A stretch of DNA of 64,000 nucleotides from Streptacidiphilus jiangxiensis (lineage in GTDB: Bacteria > Actinomycetota > Actinomycetes > Streptomycetales > Streptomycetaceae), in assembly GCF_900109465.1 (NCBI RefSeq), contig NZ_FOAZ01000021.1, forward strand, positions 1 through 64,000, read 5' to 3'. Every line of letters starts with the position of its first letter. The stretch's first letter is position 1. The notes under the pieces are model-generated. The model saw only the letters and a program-made list of their open reading frames with translations, had not been told where the DNA came from and did not search any database. Shown piece by piece: positions 24,251-32,965 of this stretch. The position numbers and the translations under genes are program-made.

Positions 24251-26929
24251 GTGCTGCGCGCGCTCGGAACCGGCCTCGGGGGACTGGACGAGCAGCAGGC
24301 GGAGCTCCGGCTCGTCGCCCATGGCGAGAACACGCTGCCGCTGCCGGCCGTACCGTCCTGGCCCCGCCGGGTCCTCGCCCAGCTGCGCGACCCCTACACC
24401 GCGACGTTGTGCCTGCTGGTCGCGGTCACCTGCCTGTCGGGCGCGTTCAGGAGCGCCGTCGTGCTGGCCGCACTGGTGCTCGCGGGCTGCGCGCTGCGGC
24501 TGGTCGGCGAGGTACGGGCCGAGCAGGACGCGGCGGCGCTGCGCGGACTCGCCGAGGGCACCGCGACGGTGCTGCGCCACCGCGCCGGGCCGCACGGTCG
24601 CGCCGAACGCCGGCTGCTGGCCCGGGAACTGCCCTTCGACCAGTTCGTACCCGGTGACCTGGTCCGGCTCGCACCCGGCGACCGCGTCCCCGCCGACCTG
24701 CTGCTGCTCCGCTCCAGCGGACTGACGCTCGACCAGTCGGCCCTCACCGGAGTCAGCACGCCGGTCTCCAAGCACGCGGCGGGTGTCTCCGCGGCGGCGG
24801 CGCCGGACGCCTGCTCGCCCGAGAACGACCGCCTCTGCCTGCGTGGCAGCACGGTCGTCCATGGCTCGGGCACCGGCGTGGTCCTGGCCACCGGCCCGGA
24901 CACCTACCTGGCGGGCGGGCCCATGCCCGGCGTGCCCGGGGCGCTCACCTCGTCTGCCGCCTCCCCCGCGGCGCCTGTGCCCGGCACCTCGGAGCAGGTC
25001 CGGGCGCGTCCAGGCGCGCGGCGGACCGCCTTCGACCGGACCGCGCGGGCCGTCTCCGGGCTGCTGTTGCGGCTCGCGCTGCTGTCCGGGGCCGCCGGGC
25101 TGCTCGTCGGGGCGGTCGCCGAGGGGCACACCTGGGAGGTCGTCCCGTACGCGGCCGCGGTCGCCCTTGGTCTGACGCCGGAGATGCTGCTGCTCGTGGT
25201 CACCTCCGCGCTCGCGCGGCAGGCGGACGCGCTGCGGCGTGGGGGCCTCTACGCCCGGCGGCTCACCGCGGTGCACGACCTCGGCATGCTCGACGTGCTG
25301 TGTACCGACAAGACCGGGACGCTCACCCGGGACCGGCTCACCCTCGATGTGTCCCTCGACCCCGACGGTCGGCCGGACCCCGCCCCGGCCCGCTGGGCCG
25401 CGGTCACCAGCCTGGTCTGCACCGACCTGGGCGACCCGCCGCTGGTCGACGCGGTCGACGAGGCGCTGCTGGACGCCGCGTTCGACGCGGATCCGCAGTT
25501 CGCGGACCGGCTCACGGGCATCGCCGCCGTCCCCTTCGACCCGAGCCGCCGGATCGCCGTCGCCGTGGTCCGCGGACCCGTCGGGCTCGGGGCGCGGACG
25601 ATCTGCGTCACCGGAGCGGTGGAAGACGTCCTGGAGCGCTGCGCGGCGGAGCGCGTCGACGGCCGGGACCGGCCGCTGGGCGAGGCGCGCCGCGCCGAGG
25701 TCGTCGCCCTCGCCGACGCGCGCGCCGGGGCCGGCCTGCGGGTCCTGGCGGTGGCCACCGCCGGGACGGAGGCCCCCGTGCCGGGCGGCAGCGGAAGCCG
25801 CGCGGTCCGACGCCGTGAGGAGGACCCGTACGGGCTCACCCTGCTGGGGCTGGTCGGTCTCGCCGACACGCTCGAACCGGATGCCGCCGCCGCGCTCGCG
25901 GAGCTGGCCGCCGACGGGCTCGTGGTGAAGGTCGTCACCGGGGACCGCCCGGGCGCCGCCGCGCACGCCTGCCGTGCGGCGGGGATCGAGCCCGGTACCC
26001 CCTTGCTGGGGGCGCAGGCACAGGTCATGGACGACGACGAACTGCGCCGGGCCGCCGAGCACACGACCGTCTTCGCCCTGTTCGCCCCCGCGCAGAAGGC
26101 CCGCCTGGTGCGGGCCCTGCAGGCAGGGGGCCACACCGTCGGGTTCCTCGGTGACGGCCTCAACGACATGCCCGCGCTGCACGCCGCCGACGTCGGCCTC
26201 GGCTCACCCACGGCGCTCGACAGCGGCCCGCGCCGCACCGCCGATCTCGTTCTCGGCGCCCAGGCCCTGCGCCACCTCGGCGGCGCGCTGCGGGCGGCCC
26301 GCACCGGCGTCGCGAACGCGGGCAACTACCTGCGGATCACGCTCGCCTCCAACCTCGGCAACGTATTCGCGATGCTCGCGGCCGGTGCGCTGGTGCCGTT
26401 CCTGCCGATGCTGCCCGCGCAGGTGCTCGCGCAGAACCTCTGCTTCGACGCGGCGCAGCTCTCCCTGGCCTTCGACCGTCCGCTGCGGGACGGCGGCGCC
26501 TCGCCGCTCCCGCAGCGCCTGACGCGCGGTGCACTGGCGCGCTACGCCCTGGCCTTCGGCCTGGTCAACGCCTGTGCCGACCTCGCGACTTTCGCGGTCC
26601 TGCACGCGACGACGGCGGGGCTCGGGCCGGTGCGGTCGGAGGTGCTGTTCCACTCCGGCTGGTTCACCGAGAACCTGATCACCCAGGCCGTCACCGTCCA
26701 GCTCCTGCGCGTGGGCGGGCACGGGCTGCGCAGCGGCGTCCCGGCCACCTGGCCGGTCCGCGCGGCCAACCTGGGCCTCGTCCTTGTCGGCCTGCTGCTC
26801 CCGGCGACCCCGGCCGGCGCGGCGCTGGGCCTGGGCGTGCTCCCGCTGTCCTTCTACGCCCTCCTGACGGCGATCATCGCCGCCTATGCGGCGGCGTTGC
26901 TCGTCACCCGCCGATGGGTCTCGGCCTGA
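24251..26929 (+). CDS. MgtA-like magnesium-translocating P-type ATPase
   Basis: An 892-residue P-type ATPase resembling the MgtA/MgtB group (P3B), which imports Mg2+. Actuator loop LDQSALTGVSTPVSKH, transmembrane-4 signature LGLTPEMLLLVVTSALARQADALRRGGLYARR, phosphorylation site VLCTDKTGTLTRD and hinge FLGDGLNDMPALHAADVGLG are intact; the late LAQNLCFDAAQLSLAFDRP corresponds to MgtA helix 6. The Ala/Pro-rich segment near 240-270 is not in classic MgtA. GTG 24251 is given as start, but an in-frame CTG at 24218 has GAGGGGG upstream, four bases away, and would add 11 residues. Metal specificity is inferred only from family. Confidence 0.82.
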   Translation: MLRALGTGLGGLDEQQAELRLVAHGENTLPLPAVPSWPRRVLAQLRDPYTATLCLLVAVTCLSGAFRSAVVLAALVLAGCALRLVGEVRAEQDAAALRGLAEGTATVLRHRAGPHGRAERRLLARELPFDQFVPGDLVRLAPGDRVPADLLLLRSSGLTLDQSALTGVSTPVSKHAAGVSAAAAPDACSPENDRLCLRGSTVVHGSGTGVVLATGPDTYLAGGPMPGVPGALTSSAASPAAPVPGTSEQVRARPGARRTAFDRTARAVSGLLLRLALLSGAAGLLVGAVAEGHTWEVVPYAAAVALGLTPEMLLLVVTSALARQADALRRGGLYARRLTAVHDLGMLDVLCTDKTGTLTRDRLTLDVSLDPDGRPDPAPARWAAVTSLVCTDLGDPPLVDAVDEALLDAAFDADPQFADRLTGIAAVPFDPSRRIAVAVVRGPVGLGARTICVTGAVEDVLERCAAERVDGRDRPLGEARRAEVVALADARAGAGLRVLAVATAGTEAPVPGGSGSRAVRRREEDPYGLTLLGLVGLADTLEPDAAAALAELAADGLVVKVVTGDRPGAAAHACRAAGIEPGTPLLGAQAQVMDDDELRRAAEHTTVFALFAPAQKARLVRALQAGGHTVGFLGDGLNDMPALHAADVGLGSPTALDSGPRRTADLVLGAQALRHLGGALRAARTGVANAGNYLRITLASNLGNVFAMLAAGALVPFLPMLPAQVLAQNLCFDAAQLSLAFDRPLRDGGASPLPQRLTRGALARYALAFGLVNACADLATFAVLHATTAGLGPVRSEVLFHSGWFTENLITQAVTVQLLRVGGHGLRSGVPATWPVRAANLGLVLVGLLLPATPAGAALGLGVLPLSFYALLTAIIAAYAAALLVTRRWVSA

Positions 26930-26963
26930 CCGCAGGACCGGCCCTCGCCGGAAAGCGGCCCGG

Positions 26964-27857
26964 TCAACGCGGCGCGGGGCCCCAGCGGGGAGTCAGCTCG
27001 CGCGGGCGCCAGGTGTGCGGCGTGTCCGGGGCGGGGTTCGGGGTGGCGGACGGGTCGGGGGCGTGGGTGCGGGGACGGAAGAGGTGCGGGGCGGGGACCG
27101 GCCCGGGGACGGGGCGGCCCGGCCGTCGGCCGCGGTAGCGCAGGGGAGCGGGGGACTGGCGCAGGAGCGCGGTCAGCAGCTCCGCCGTGGCACGGCTGTC
27201 GCCGAGCGCGGTGTGGGCGGCGGTGAACGAGGTCGCGGTGAGGCTGCGGTGGAGCGCGGCGAGGCCGAAGCCGGGGCCGGCCAGCTGTGCGCGGGCGGTG
27301 ACCAGCGTGCACAGTCCGGGCCAGCGCGGCACCGGCCGCCCCGCCGCGCGGAACTCCGCCGCCAGGAACGCGTCCTCGAACGCCAGGTTGTGGGCGACCA
27401 CCACCGTGCCGGCGAGCAGCCGCTCCAGCCCAGGCGCGAGCTGGGCGAACGTCGGCGCGTCGACGACCTGGTCGGCGGCTATGCCGTGGATGGCCGTGGC
27501 GGCCATCGGGCGCTGCGGGTCGACGAGGGTGGTGTACTCGCCCAGCACCGACCCGTCCGCGCGGAAGAGCACCACGCCGATCTCGCAGACCCGGTCCACG
27601 CCCGGCTCCAGGCCCGTCGTCTCCAGGTCCACCGCCGCGAACACCAGCGAGCGCGGGTCGACACCGCCACGGCGCCCGCGTCGCAGCGAGCCCGCGTCGA
27701 AGCACCGCAGCGCCGCCCGTCCGTCGCGTGGGACGCGCCGGACGCGGCCCAGCAGGCGCCGGACCCAGCCGGGCGTGCGGGCCTCCTCGTGGGCCGGTGC
27801 CCGGCGTCGGGCGGTGGCCTGGGCCTGAGCCCGGGCCGGCTGTTGCGGATCGCGCAT
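26964..27857 (-). CDS. DEDDh 3'-5' exonuclease (DnaQ-like)
   Basis: A 297-residue protein. Exo I is FAAVDLETTGLEPGVDRVCEIG near residues 73-94, Exo II VVVAHNLAFEDAFLAAEF and Exo III TAAHTALGDSRATAELL, giving the D-E-D-D residues and the active-site His of the epsilon-type family. N- and C-terminal tails are Pro/Arg-rich and disordered. It may proofread or trim DNA or RNA ends; it is not the replicative epsilon by size. ATG 27857 has GGGAGAG upstream. It faces the htpX-like gene across about 240 bases. Confidence 0.9.
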   Translation of the reverse strand: MRDPQQPARAQAQATARRRAPAHEEARTPGWVRRLLGRVRRVPRDGRAALRCFDAGSLRRGRRGGVDPRSLVFAAVDLETTGLEPGVDRVCEIGVVLFRADGSVLGEYTTLVDPQRPMAATAIHGIAADQVVDAPTFAQLAPGLERLLAGTVVVAHNLAFEDAFLAAEFRAAGRPVPRWPGLCTLVTARAQLAGPGFGLAALHRSLTATSFTAAHTALGDSRATAELLTALLRQSPAPLRYRGRRPGRPVPGPVPAPHLFRPRTHAPDPSATPNPAPDTPHTWRPRELTPRWGPAPR

Positions 27858-28094
27858 CGTCGTCTCTCCCGGCCGTGCCGTCGGCCTCTCGGGTTGATCT
27901 TCCTGGCAATCTAGCCGCAGGGTCTGACACCCGCCCGTCGGTCGACCAGGGCTCGTCCGTCGGTCGCCGGATCGGACCGAACGGTGAGAGTGCGCCGCGA
28001 ATCTGTCCGTTCCGCCGCCGACGCGCCTACTCTGGAGGCGTCCGGCACGGACAGTGCCGGCGCGCGGTTCGGTGCTCTCACGGAGGCGATCACC

Positions 28095-29051
28095 GTGCGG
28101 TCTGACTCCACTTCTCCTCGCTCCCGGTCCCGCTTCGCCCCGGACCGCCAGCTCACGGTGCGCATGGTCACCGTGGTGTTCCTGCTCGGGTTGCTGTACG
28201 TGGTCTTCGCGGCGGTGCTGGTCGTGCTGCTGAAGTCGGCGGTGCTCGTCGTGGTGGTCGTGGGCGGCCTGCTCGCGTCGCAGTTCTGGTTCTCGGACCG
28301 GATGGCCCTCTTCGCCATGAAGGGCCGCGAGGTCACCGCCGAGGAGGAGCCTCGGCTGCACGGCGCCGTCGACCGGCTGTGCGCCCTCGCCGACATGCCC
28401 AAGCCCCGTCTGGCCATCGCCGACTCCGACCTGCCGAACGCCTTTGCGACCGGCCGCAACGCCGACCACGCCGTGCTCTGCGTCACCACGGGCCTGCTGC
28501 GCCGGATGGAGAACGACGAGCTCGACGCCGTGCTGGCGCACGAGCTCTCGCACATCGCGCACCGGGACGTCGCGGTGATCACCGTCGCGTCGTTCCTCGG
28601 GGTGCTGGCCGGACTGGCGGTGCGGGTCGGCTTCTACTCGGGCCTGATCGGTGGCAAGGGACGCCGGGACCAGAACACGGCGCTGCTGATGGCGGCCGTG
28701 GTGGCGGTCTCGGCGGCGGTGTACGCGCTGAGCTTCGTCATGATCCGCGCGCTGTCGCGCTACCGGGAGCTCGCCGCGGACCGCTCGGCCGCGCAGCTGA
28801 CCGGCAAGCCCTCCGCGCTGGCGTCCGCGCTGGTCAAGGTGACCGGCGCGTCCGGCCGGATCCCGACCAGGGACCTGCGCACGGCCCAGGCCTTCAGCGC
28901 GTTCCTGTTCGCCCCGGCGCCGTCCGGCCCGGGGGACGAGGGTGACGGCCAGGGCGAGTCGACGCTCGCCAGGCTCTTCTCGACGCACCCCACCCTGCAG
29001 TGCCGGCTCGACGCGCTGGAGCGCCTGTCGACCGACCTCGGCGAGTCATGA
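28095..29051 (+). CDS. HtpX-like M48 membrane zinc metalloprotease
   Basis: A 318-residue protease. Two hydrophobic helices (about 25-60) precede the zinc motif AVLAHELSHIAHRD, with two more helices and the third ligand in RYRELAADRSAAQL. This is the HtpX plan: membrane-embedded quality control cleaving misfolded membrane proteins, often induced by envelope or heat stress in actinobacteria. GTG 28095 is preceded by GGAGG at 8 bases and fits the family N-terminus better than starts further upstream. It ends 11 bases from the convergent GNAT gene. Confidence 0.9.
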   Translation: MRSDSTSPRSRSRFAPDRQLTVRMVTVVFLLGLLYVVFAAVLVVLLKSAVLVVVVVGGLLASQFWFSDRMALFAMKGREVTAEEEPRLHGAVDRLCALADMPKPRLAIADSDLPNAFATGRNADHAVLCVTTGLLRRMENDELDAVLAHELSHIAHRDVAVITVASFLGVLAGLAVRVGFYSGLIGGKGRRDQNTALLMAAVVAVSAAVYALSFVMIRALSRYRELAADRSAAQLTGKPSALASALVKVTGASGRIPTRDLRTAQAFSAFLFAPAPSGPGDEGDGQGESTLARLFSTHPTLQCRLDALERLSTDLGES

Positions 29052-29062
29052 CCGCGTGCGGG

Positions 29063-29521
29063 TCATGACAGGGTGCGGGTCATGAAGGTGCTCAGCGGAT
29101 CGGGCCGGTAGTCGCCGAACGGCGGGCAGTCGGCGAAGCCGAACTTGGCGTAGAGGCGCCGCGCGGGCAGGAAGAACTCCGCCGAGCCGGTCTCCAGGCT
29201 GACCCGGGTGAAGCCGCTCCGCCGAGCCTCGGCGAGGATGTGCTCCAGCAGCCGCGAGGCGACGCCGCCGCGCTTGCGCGCGACGGCCGTGCGCATCGAC
29301 TTGAGCTCGGCGTGCTCGGCGTCGATCCGCTTGAGCGCGCCGCAGCCGACGAGCTCCTCGCCGTCGTACAGGGACCAGAAGGTGATCCCAGGGCGGCGCA
29401 GGCCCTCGAGGTCCAGCGCGTGCTTGCTCTCCGGCGGGGAGATCTCCCGCATCTGCTGCACGTGCTCCTCCAGGAACGCGGCGATGGCGGGGCCTGACAG
29501 GTCGTCGACGATGATTCTCAC
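29063..29521 (-). CDS. GNAT family N-acetyltransferase
   Basis: A 152-residue acetyltransferase. The acetyl-CoA site is seen as AVARKRGGVASRLLEHILAEARRSG (the R/Q-x-x-G-x-G/A loop), with the beta-4 strand ELKSMRTAV before it and RRLYAKFGFADCPPFGDY at the end, close to the YjgM/PhnO-type branch. Substrate unknown. The GTG at 29521 starts VRIIVDDLSGPAI, the family N-terminus; the frame is open upstream but without similarity. The 3' end carries two short copies of GTGCGGGTCATGA across the convergent junction. Confidence 0.85.
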   Translation of the reverse strand: MRIIVDDLSGPAIAAFLEEHVQQMREISPPESKHALDLEGLRRPGITFWSLYDGEELVGCGALKRIDAEHAELKSMRTAVARKRGGVASRLLEHILAEARRSGFTRVSLETGSAEFFLPARRLYAKFGFADCPPFGDYRPDPLSTFMTRTLS

Positions 29522-29682
29522 GACATACAGACAAGTCGACACAGGTTTCGCGGCGGTTTCCGCGCCGTTGCACCGGGTCGCACCGGGTCGCACTGCGCCG
29601 TCCGGGTGAGCCGAGTCGCCGCCGCCACGGGCGCGTGTGAGCATCGGGAGGACCGGAGGCAGGCACGGAGGGAGCGCGCGGG

Positions 29683-31455
29683 GTGCTGACGTCCCAGCAG
29701 GTCCTGGTGGGCGCCGGACTGACCGTGGTGCTCGCGGTCGGCTCGCAGATCCTCGCCTCGCGGCTGCGGATCCCGGCCATCATCGTGCTGCTGCCCGCCG
29801 GGTTCGTCGCCGGCGTCGCCACCGACTCGGTGCACCCGGACAAGCTCATCGGCCCGTCGTTCGCGCCGCTGGTCTCCCTGGCGGTCGCCGTCATCCTCTA
29901 CGACGCCGGTCTCGGGCTGGATCTGCGTCGCCTCACCGGGCACACCCGGCGGACGGTGCTGCGGCTGGTCTGGTTGGGTGCCGGGCTGACTCTGCCCTCC
30001 GCGGCGTTCCTCGCCTCGCTGATGCTGGGGATGAGCGGGCAGGCCGCGACCATGCTGGGCGCCGTGCTCGTGGTCTCCGGCCCGACGGTGGTCGGGCCGC
30101 TGCTCGCCTTCGTCCGGCCCACCGAGCGAGTGCGGCGCGTCCTGCTCTGGGAGGGCACGCTGATCGACGCGGTCGGCGGCATCCTCGGCGCGCTGGTCTA
30201 CGGTGCCCTCGTCTCCGATCGGGGCCATACCCTGCCCGGCGCCGTGGGCGAGTTCCTGGCCAGCACCTTGGTCGGCCTGGCGGGCGGCCTGCTGGGCGCG
30301 GTGGTGCTGTGGTGGCTGCTGAGCGTGCTGCGGCTGGGCGAGATCCTCGGCACCACCGCGCAGCTCGCCACGGTCGTCGGGGTCGCGGCGCTGTGCGACG
30401 CGTTCCGGGACGACGCGGGGCTGGTCGCCGCGATCGTGATGGGCGTGGCCGTGGCCACGCTCCCGCGTTACGACCTGCCGGCGCGTCAACCCTTCTTCGA
30501 GACGCTGGTCTCGCTCGTGGTGGGCCTGCTGTTCATCTCCATCTCCGCCTCCGTCACGCCCACCTCGCTGCACCACGTCGTGCTGCCCGCGCTGGGCCTG
30601 GCGGCCGTCCTGGTGGCGGTGGTGCGGCCGGTGGTGGCGGAACTCTCCACCCTGGGAACGGATCTGGCCCGGGGCGAGCGCGGCTTCCTGGCCTGGATGG
30701 CGCCGCGCGGCATCGTCGCGGCCTCGACCGCGGCGACCTTCTCCAGCGGCCTCACCGACGCGGGGATCGGCGGCGCGGACAAGATCCTGCCCGCGACCTT
30801 CGTCGTCATCGTCGCCACGGTGACGCTCTACGGCCTCACGGCCCTGCCGGTGGCCCGGCGTCTGCACGTCGTGCGGCCGGCGCGGTCCCGCCCGCTGCTG
30901 GTGGGCGGTGCGCCATGGGTCGTGGACCTGGCGCTGGCGCTGCGCGAAGCGGGCGTGGAGGTGCTGGTGTGGGCCGGACGCCGGGGCGACCGCGAGCGGG
31001 TGGCGGCCGCCGGTCTGGAGCTCGCCGAGGGCGAGCTGCTGGCCGCCGTCACCGAGACCGGCGCGGAGGAGCTCGGCCTCACCTCGGTCTTCCTGCTCGG
31101 CGACGACGACGAGTTCAACGCACTGGCCTCCAGCGTGATCGACGGCCAGGGCTTGCCCGTCTACCACCTGGGCCGGGCCCCGTGGGACGACACCCCGGTC
31201 GCGGCCGCCACGGGCGCGGTCCTGTTCGAGGGCGCCCTCGCCGGCGGCTCGGCGTCCGCCCGCTACGCCTCGGGCGCGCGCATCACCGCGCGCCCGGCCC
31301 CGGCGGAGGTGCCGGCGGGTCACGCGCTGCTCTTCACCGTCGACGCGACGGGCAAGGTCACCCCGGTCACCGACGACGACCCGTCCGGCGGCGCGGACGC
31401 GCGCACGGCGGTCACCTTCGGTTCGGTCGCGGTGCCGGCGGTGGACGGGGTGTGA
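29683..31455 (+). CDS. CPA1-type Na+/H+ antiporter with C-terminal nucleotide-binding-like domain
   Basis: A 590-residue transporter with about 12 membrane helices in residues 1-390 and a cytoplasmic tail. Helix 5-type LIDAVGG and earlier LYDAGLGLDLRRL, GPTVVGPLL are the cation/proton exchanger motifs. The tail (about 400-540) has RPLLVGGAPWVVDLALALREAGVEV, a degraded TrkA-N/Rossmann start, so NAD(H) binding is doubtful. It should exchange Na+ or K+ for protons to manage pH or salt. GTG 29683 has GGAGGG 12 bases upstream. Appears monocistronic. Confidence 0.88.
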   Translation: MLTSQQVLVGAGLTVVLAVGSQILASRLRIPAIIVLLPAGFVAGVATDSVHPDKLIGPSFAPLVSLAVAVILYDAGLGLDLRRLTGHTRRTVLRLVWLGAGLTLPSAAFLASLMLGMSGQAATMLGAVLVVSGPTVVGPLLAFVRPTERVRRVLLWEGTLIDAVGGILGALVYGALVSDRGHTLPGAVGEFLASTLVGLAGGLLGAVVLWWLLSVLRLGEILGTTAQLATVVGVAALCDAFRDDAGLVAAIVMGVAVATLPRYDLPARQPFFETLVSLVVGLLFISISASVTPTSLHHVVLPALGLAAVLVAVVRPVVAELSTLGTDLARGERGFLAWMAPRGIVAASTAATFSSGLTDAGIGGADKILPATFVVIVATVTLYGLTALPVARRLHVVRPARSRPLLVGGAPWVVDLALALREAGVEVLVWAGRRGDRERVAAAGLELAEGELLAAVTETGAEELGLTSVFLLGDDDEFNALASSVIDGQGLPVYHLGRAPWDDTPVAAATGAVLFEGALAGGSASARYASGARITARPAPAEVPAGHALLFTVDATGKVTPVTDDDPSGGADARTAVTFGSVAVPAVDGV

Positions 31456-31491
31456 CCGGCGCGCGGCCGAGGACCCGGCCGGGGACGGGCT

Positions 31492-31698
31492 CTAGTCGAG
31501 GCGGAAGCCGACCTTCAGGCCAACCTGGTACTGCTTGACCTCGCCGTCCTCGATGGCGCCGCGGATCTGGGTGACCTCGAACCAGTCCAGACCGTGCAGG
31601 GTCCGGGCGGCGCGGGCCAGACCGCTGCGGATCGCGGCGTCGACGCCCTCCGACGACGTGCCGACGATCTCCGTGACGCGATAGGTGTGGTCGCTCAT
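31492..31698 (-). CDS. dodecin, flavin-storing protein
   Basis: A 68-residue dodecin. The fold is plain from TYRVTEIVGTSSEGVDAAIRSGLARAARTLHGLDWFEVTQIRGAIEDGEV-like sequence with the flavin-stacking Trp in GLDWFEV and the end QVGLKVGFRLD. Twelve subunits form a shell that stores FMN, FAD or riboflavin and protects from light. ATG 31698 has GGAGG upstream. It is far from the rib operon at 60 kb, but supports an active flavin economy. Confidence 0.95.
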   Translation of the reverse strand: MSDHTYRVTEIVGTSSEGVDAAIRSGLARAARTLHGLDWFEVTQIRGAIEDGEVKQYQVGLKVGFRLD

Positions 31699-31898
31699 CT
31701 CAGCCTCCAAAGAGGGTCAGCTCACTCCACCTTCGCGCAGTGCGCGGCCCCCCGCCACGCGGGCCCGCTCACCGGGGCGCTCACCCGGACGGCAGCGACC
31801 GGGCTGCGGCGCGGGCGGGTCGCGCCTAGCGTCGGGAGCAGGGCCGCAGGGTCGCAGGGCCCGCGCAGCCGCGCCACCGAGCACCGGGAGGAACAACG

Positions 31899-32219
31899 AT
31901 GTCCCGCAGCCGATCAGTCGCCGTCCTCGTGGGCGGGGCCGTGCTCGTCGTGGCACTGGCGGGGTGCTCGGACCCGCCGCAGGGGACCGTCGTGGCGACC
32001 AACGGGAACCTCGTGCAGGTCATCTCCAATCCGGGTGACACGTACTGCCACCGGTTCATCCCCGGGGGCGTCAACGCGGTCCAGGACGGCACGCTCGCGG
32101 ACATGCGGCTCTACCGGTCGACGGACTGCTCGGGCCACAACGACTATCTCTCCACGCAGACGTCCGTCGGGCCGCAGAACACGCTCTTCTACCGCAGCTA
32201 CTCGTTTGTGGGGCAGTGA
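31899..32219 (+). CDS. small secreted lipoprotein, unknown function
   Basis: A 106-residue protein with signal peptide and lipobox VALAGC (Cys23), so anchored on the outer face of the membrane. The mature part has two Cys residues (DTYCHRF, STDCSGH) that could bond, and many Asn/Tyr/Ser residues. No family recognised. GGAGG lies upstream of ATG 31899. The 3' end overlaps the convergent gene by 22 bases. Confidence 0.75.
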   Translation: MSRSRSVAVLVGGAVLVVALAGCSDPPQGTVVATNGNLVQVISNPGDTYCHRFIPGGVNAVQDGTLADMRLYRSTDCSGHNDYLSTQTSVGPQNTLFYRSYSFVGQ

Positions 32220-32935
32220 CGGGCCCTCAGCATCCGTGAGCTGTGGACCGGCTCCCCGGCCAGGGTGAACGCCGTCGGCAGCATCCCGTGGAGGGCAACC
32301 CATTCCGGGCGCGCGGCGATCCGGTCGAGCCAGGGCCCCGGCGGGTGCCCCACCTCGTGGGAGTCGGCGAACTTGCCCAGCGGCTGGTCGTAGTGGAGCG
32401 TGCACGCGACCTCGACCGGCGCGCCGCCCGGTGTCTCGAACCACCGGGCCAGCACGAGCGTGGCCGCGCCCACCCGGACGGTGAGGCGCTGCGCGCCGGG
32501 GGCCGCGACCTCGCGCTCGGCGATCCGCGTGAACGCACGCCACGCCTGCCCTGACACCGGGTGCTGGTCCTCGCAGTCCTCCCAGGACAGCAGCGACTCC
32601 CAGGCGGGCGCGACCTCCTCGACGTCGAGCGGTCGCACGAGGAGGTCGGGCCGCAGGCCCGGGTCGGAGTGCGCGAAGGAGCCGTCGCAGAAGTACTCCT
32701 CCTCGTCGTCCCCCAGCAGCCGCGCGCCGAGCCGCCGGGCGACCTCGGCCAGCGCGCCGGAGTCGACGGTGTACGCACCCGTGCGGACCTGGCCGGCGTG
32801 GCAGATGAACTCCGTGTCCGCGAGCGACTCCGGCAGCCCGGCGTCGACGACCGCCTGCCACTCGCGCGCGGAGATCGGGTACTCCGCGCTGCGGGTCTGC
32901 CATGCCGCGCGCGTGATCCGCAGGTCGTATCCCAT
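32198..32935 (-). CDS. conserved hypothetical protein (MGYDLRITRA type)
   Basis: A 245-residue soluble protein, acidic and Trp-rich, starting MGYDLRITRAAWQTRSAEYPISAREWQAV-like. Related sequences in actinobacteria and elsewhere start the same way and have no known function. The body has FEEDDEEEYF-type acidic loops and a His-rich region (HYDQPLGKFADSHEVGHPPGPW). No membrane helix. The start ATG 32935 is chosen for the conserved MGYDL. It lies 31 bases upstream of the ABC ATPase stop on the same strand, i.e. after that operon. Confidence 0.65.
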   Translation of the reverse strand: MGYDLRITRAAWQTRSAEYPISAREWQAVVDAGLPESLADTEFICHAGQVRTGAYTVDSGALAEVARRLGARLLGDDEEEYFCDGSFAHSDPGLRPDLLVRPLDVEEVAPAWESLLSWEDCEDQHPVSGQAWRAFTRIAEREVAAPGAQRLTVRVGAATLVLARWFETPGGAPVEVACTLHYDQPLGKFADSHEVGHPPGPWLDRIAARPEWVALHGMLPTAFTLAGEPVHSSRMLRARHCPTNE

Positions 32936-32965
32936 GGCGGACAGTGTGCACGGCGCCACCGACAC

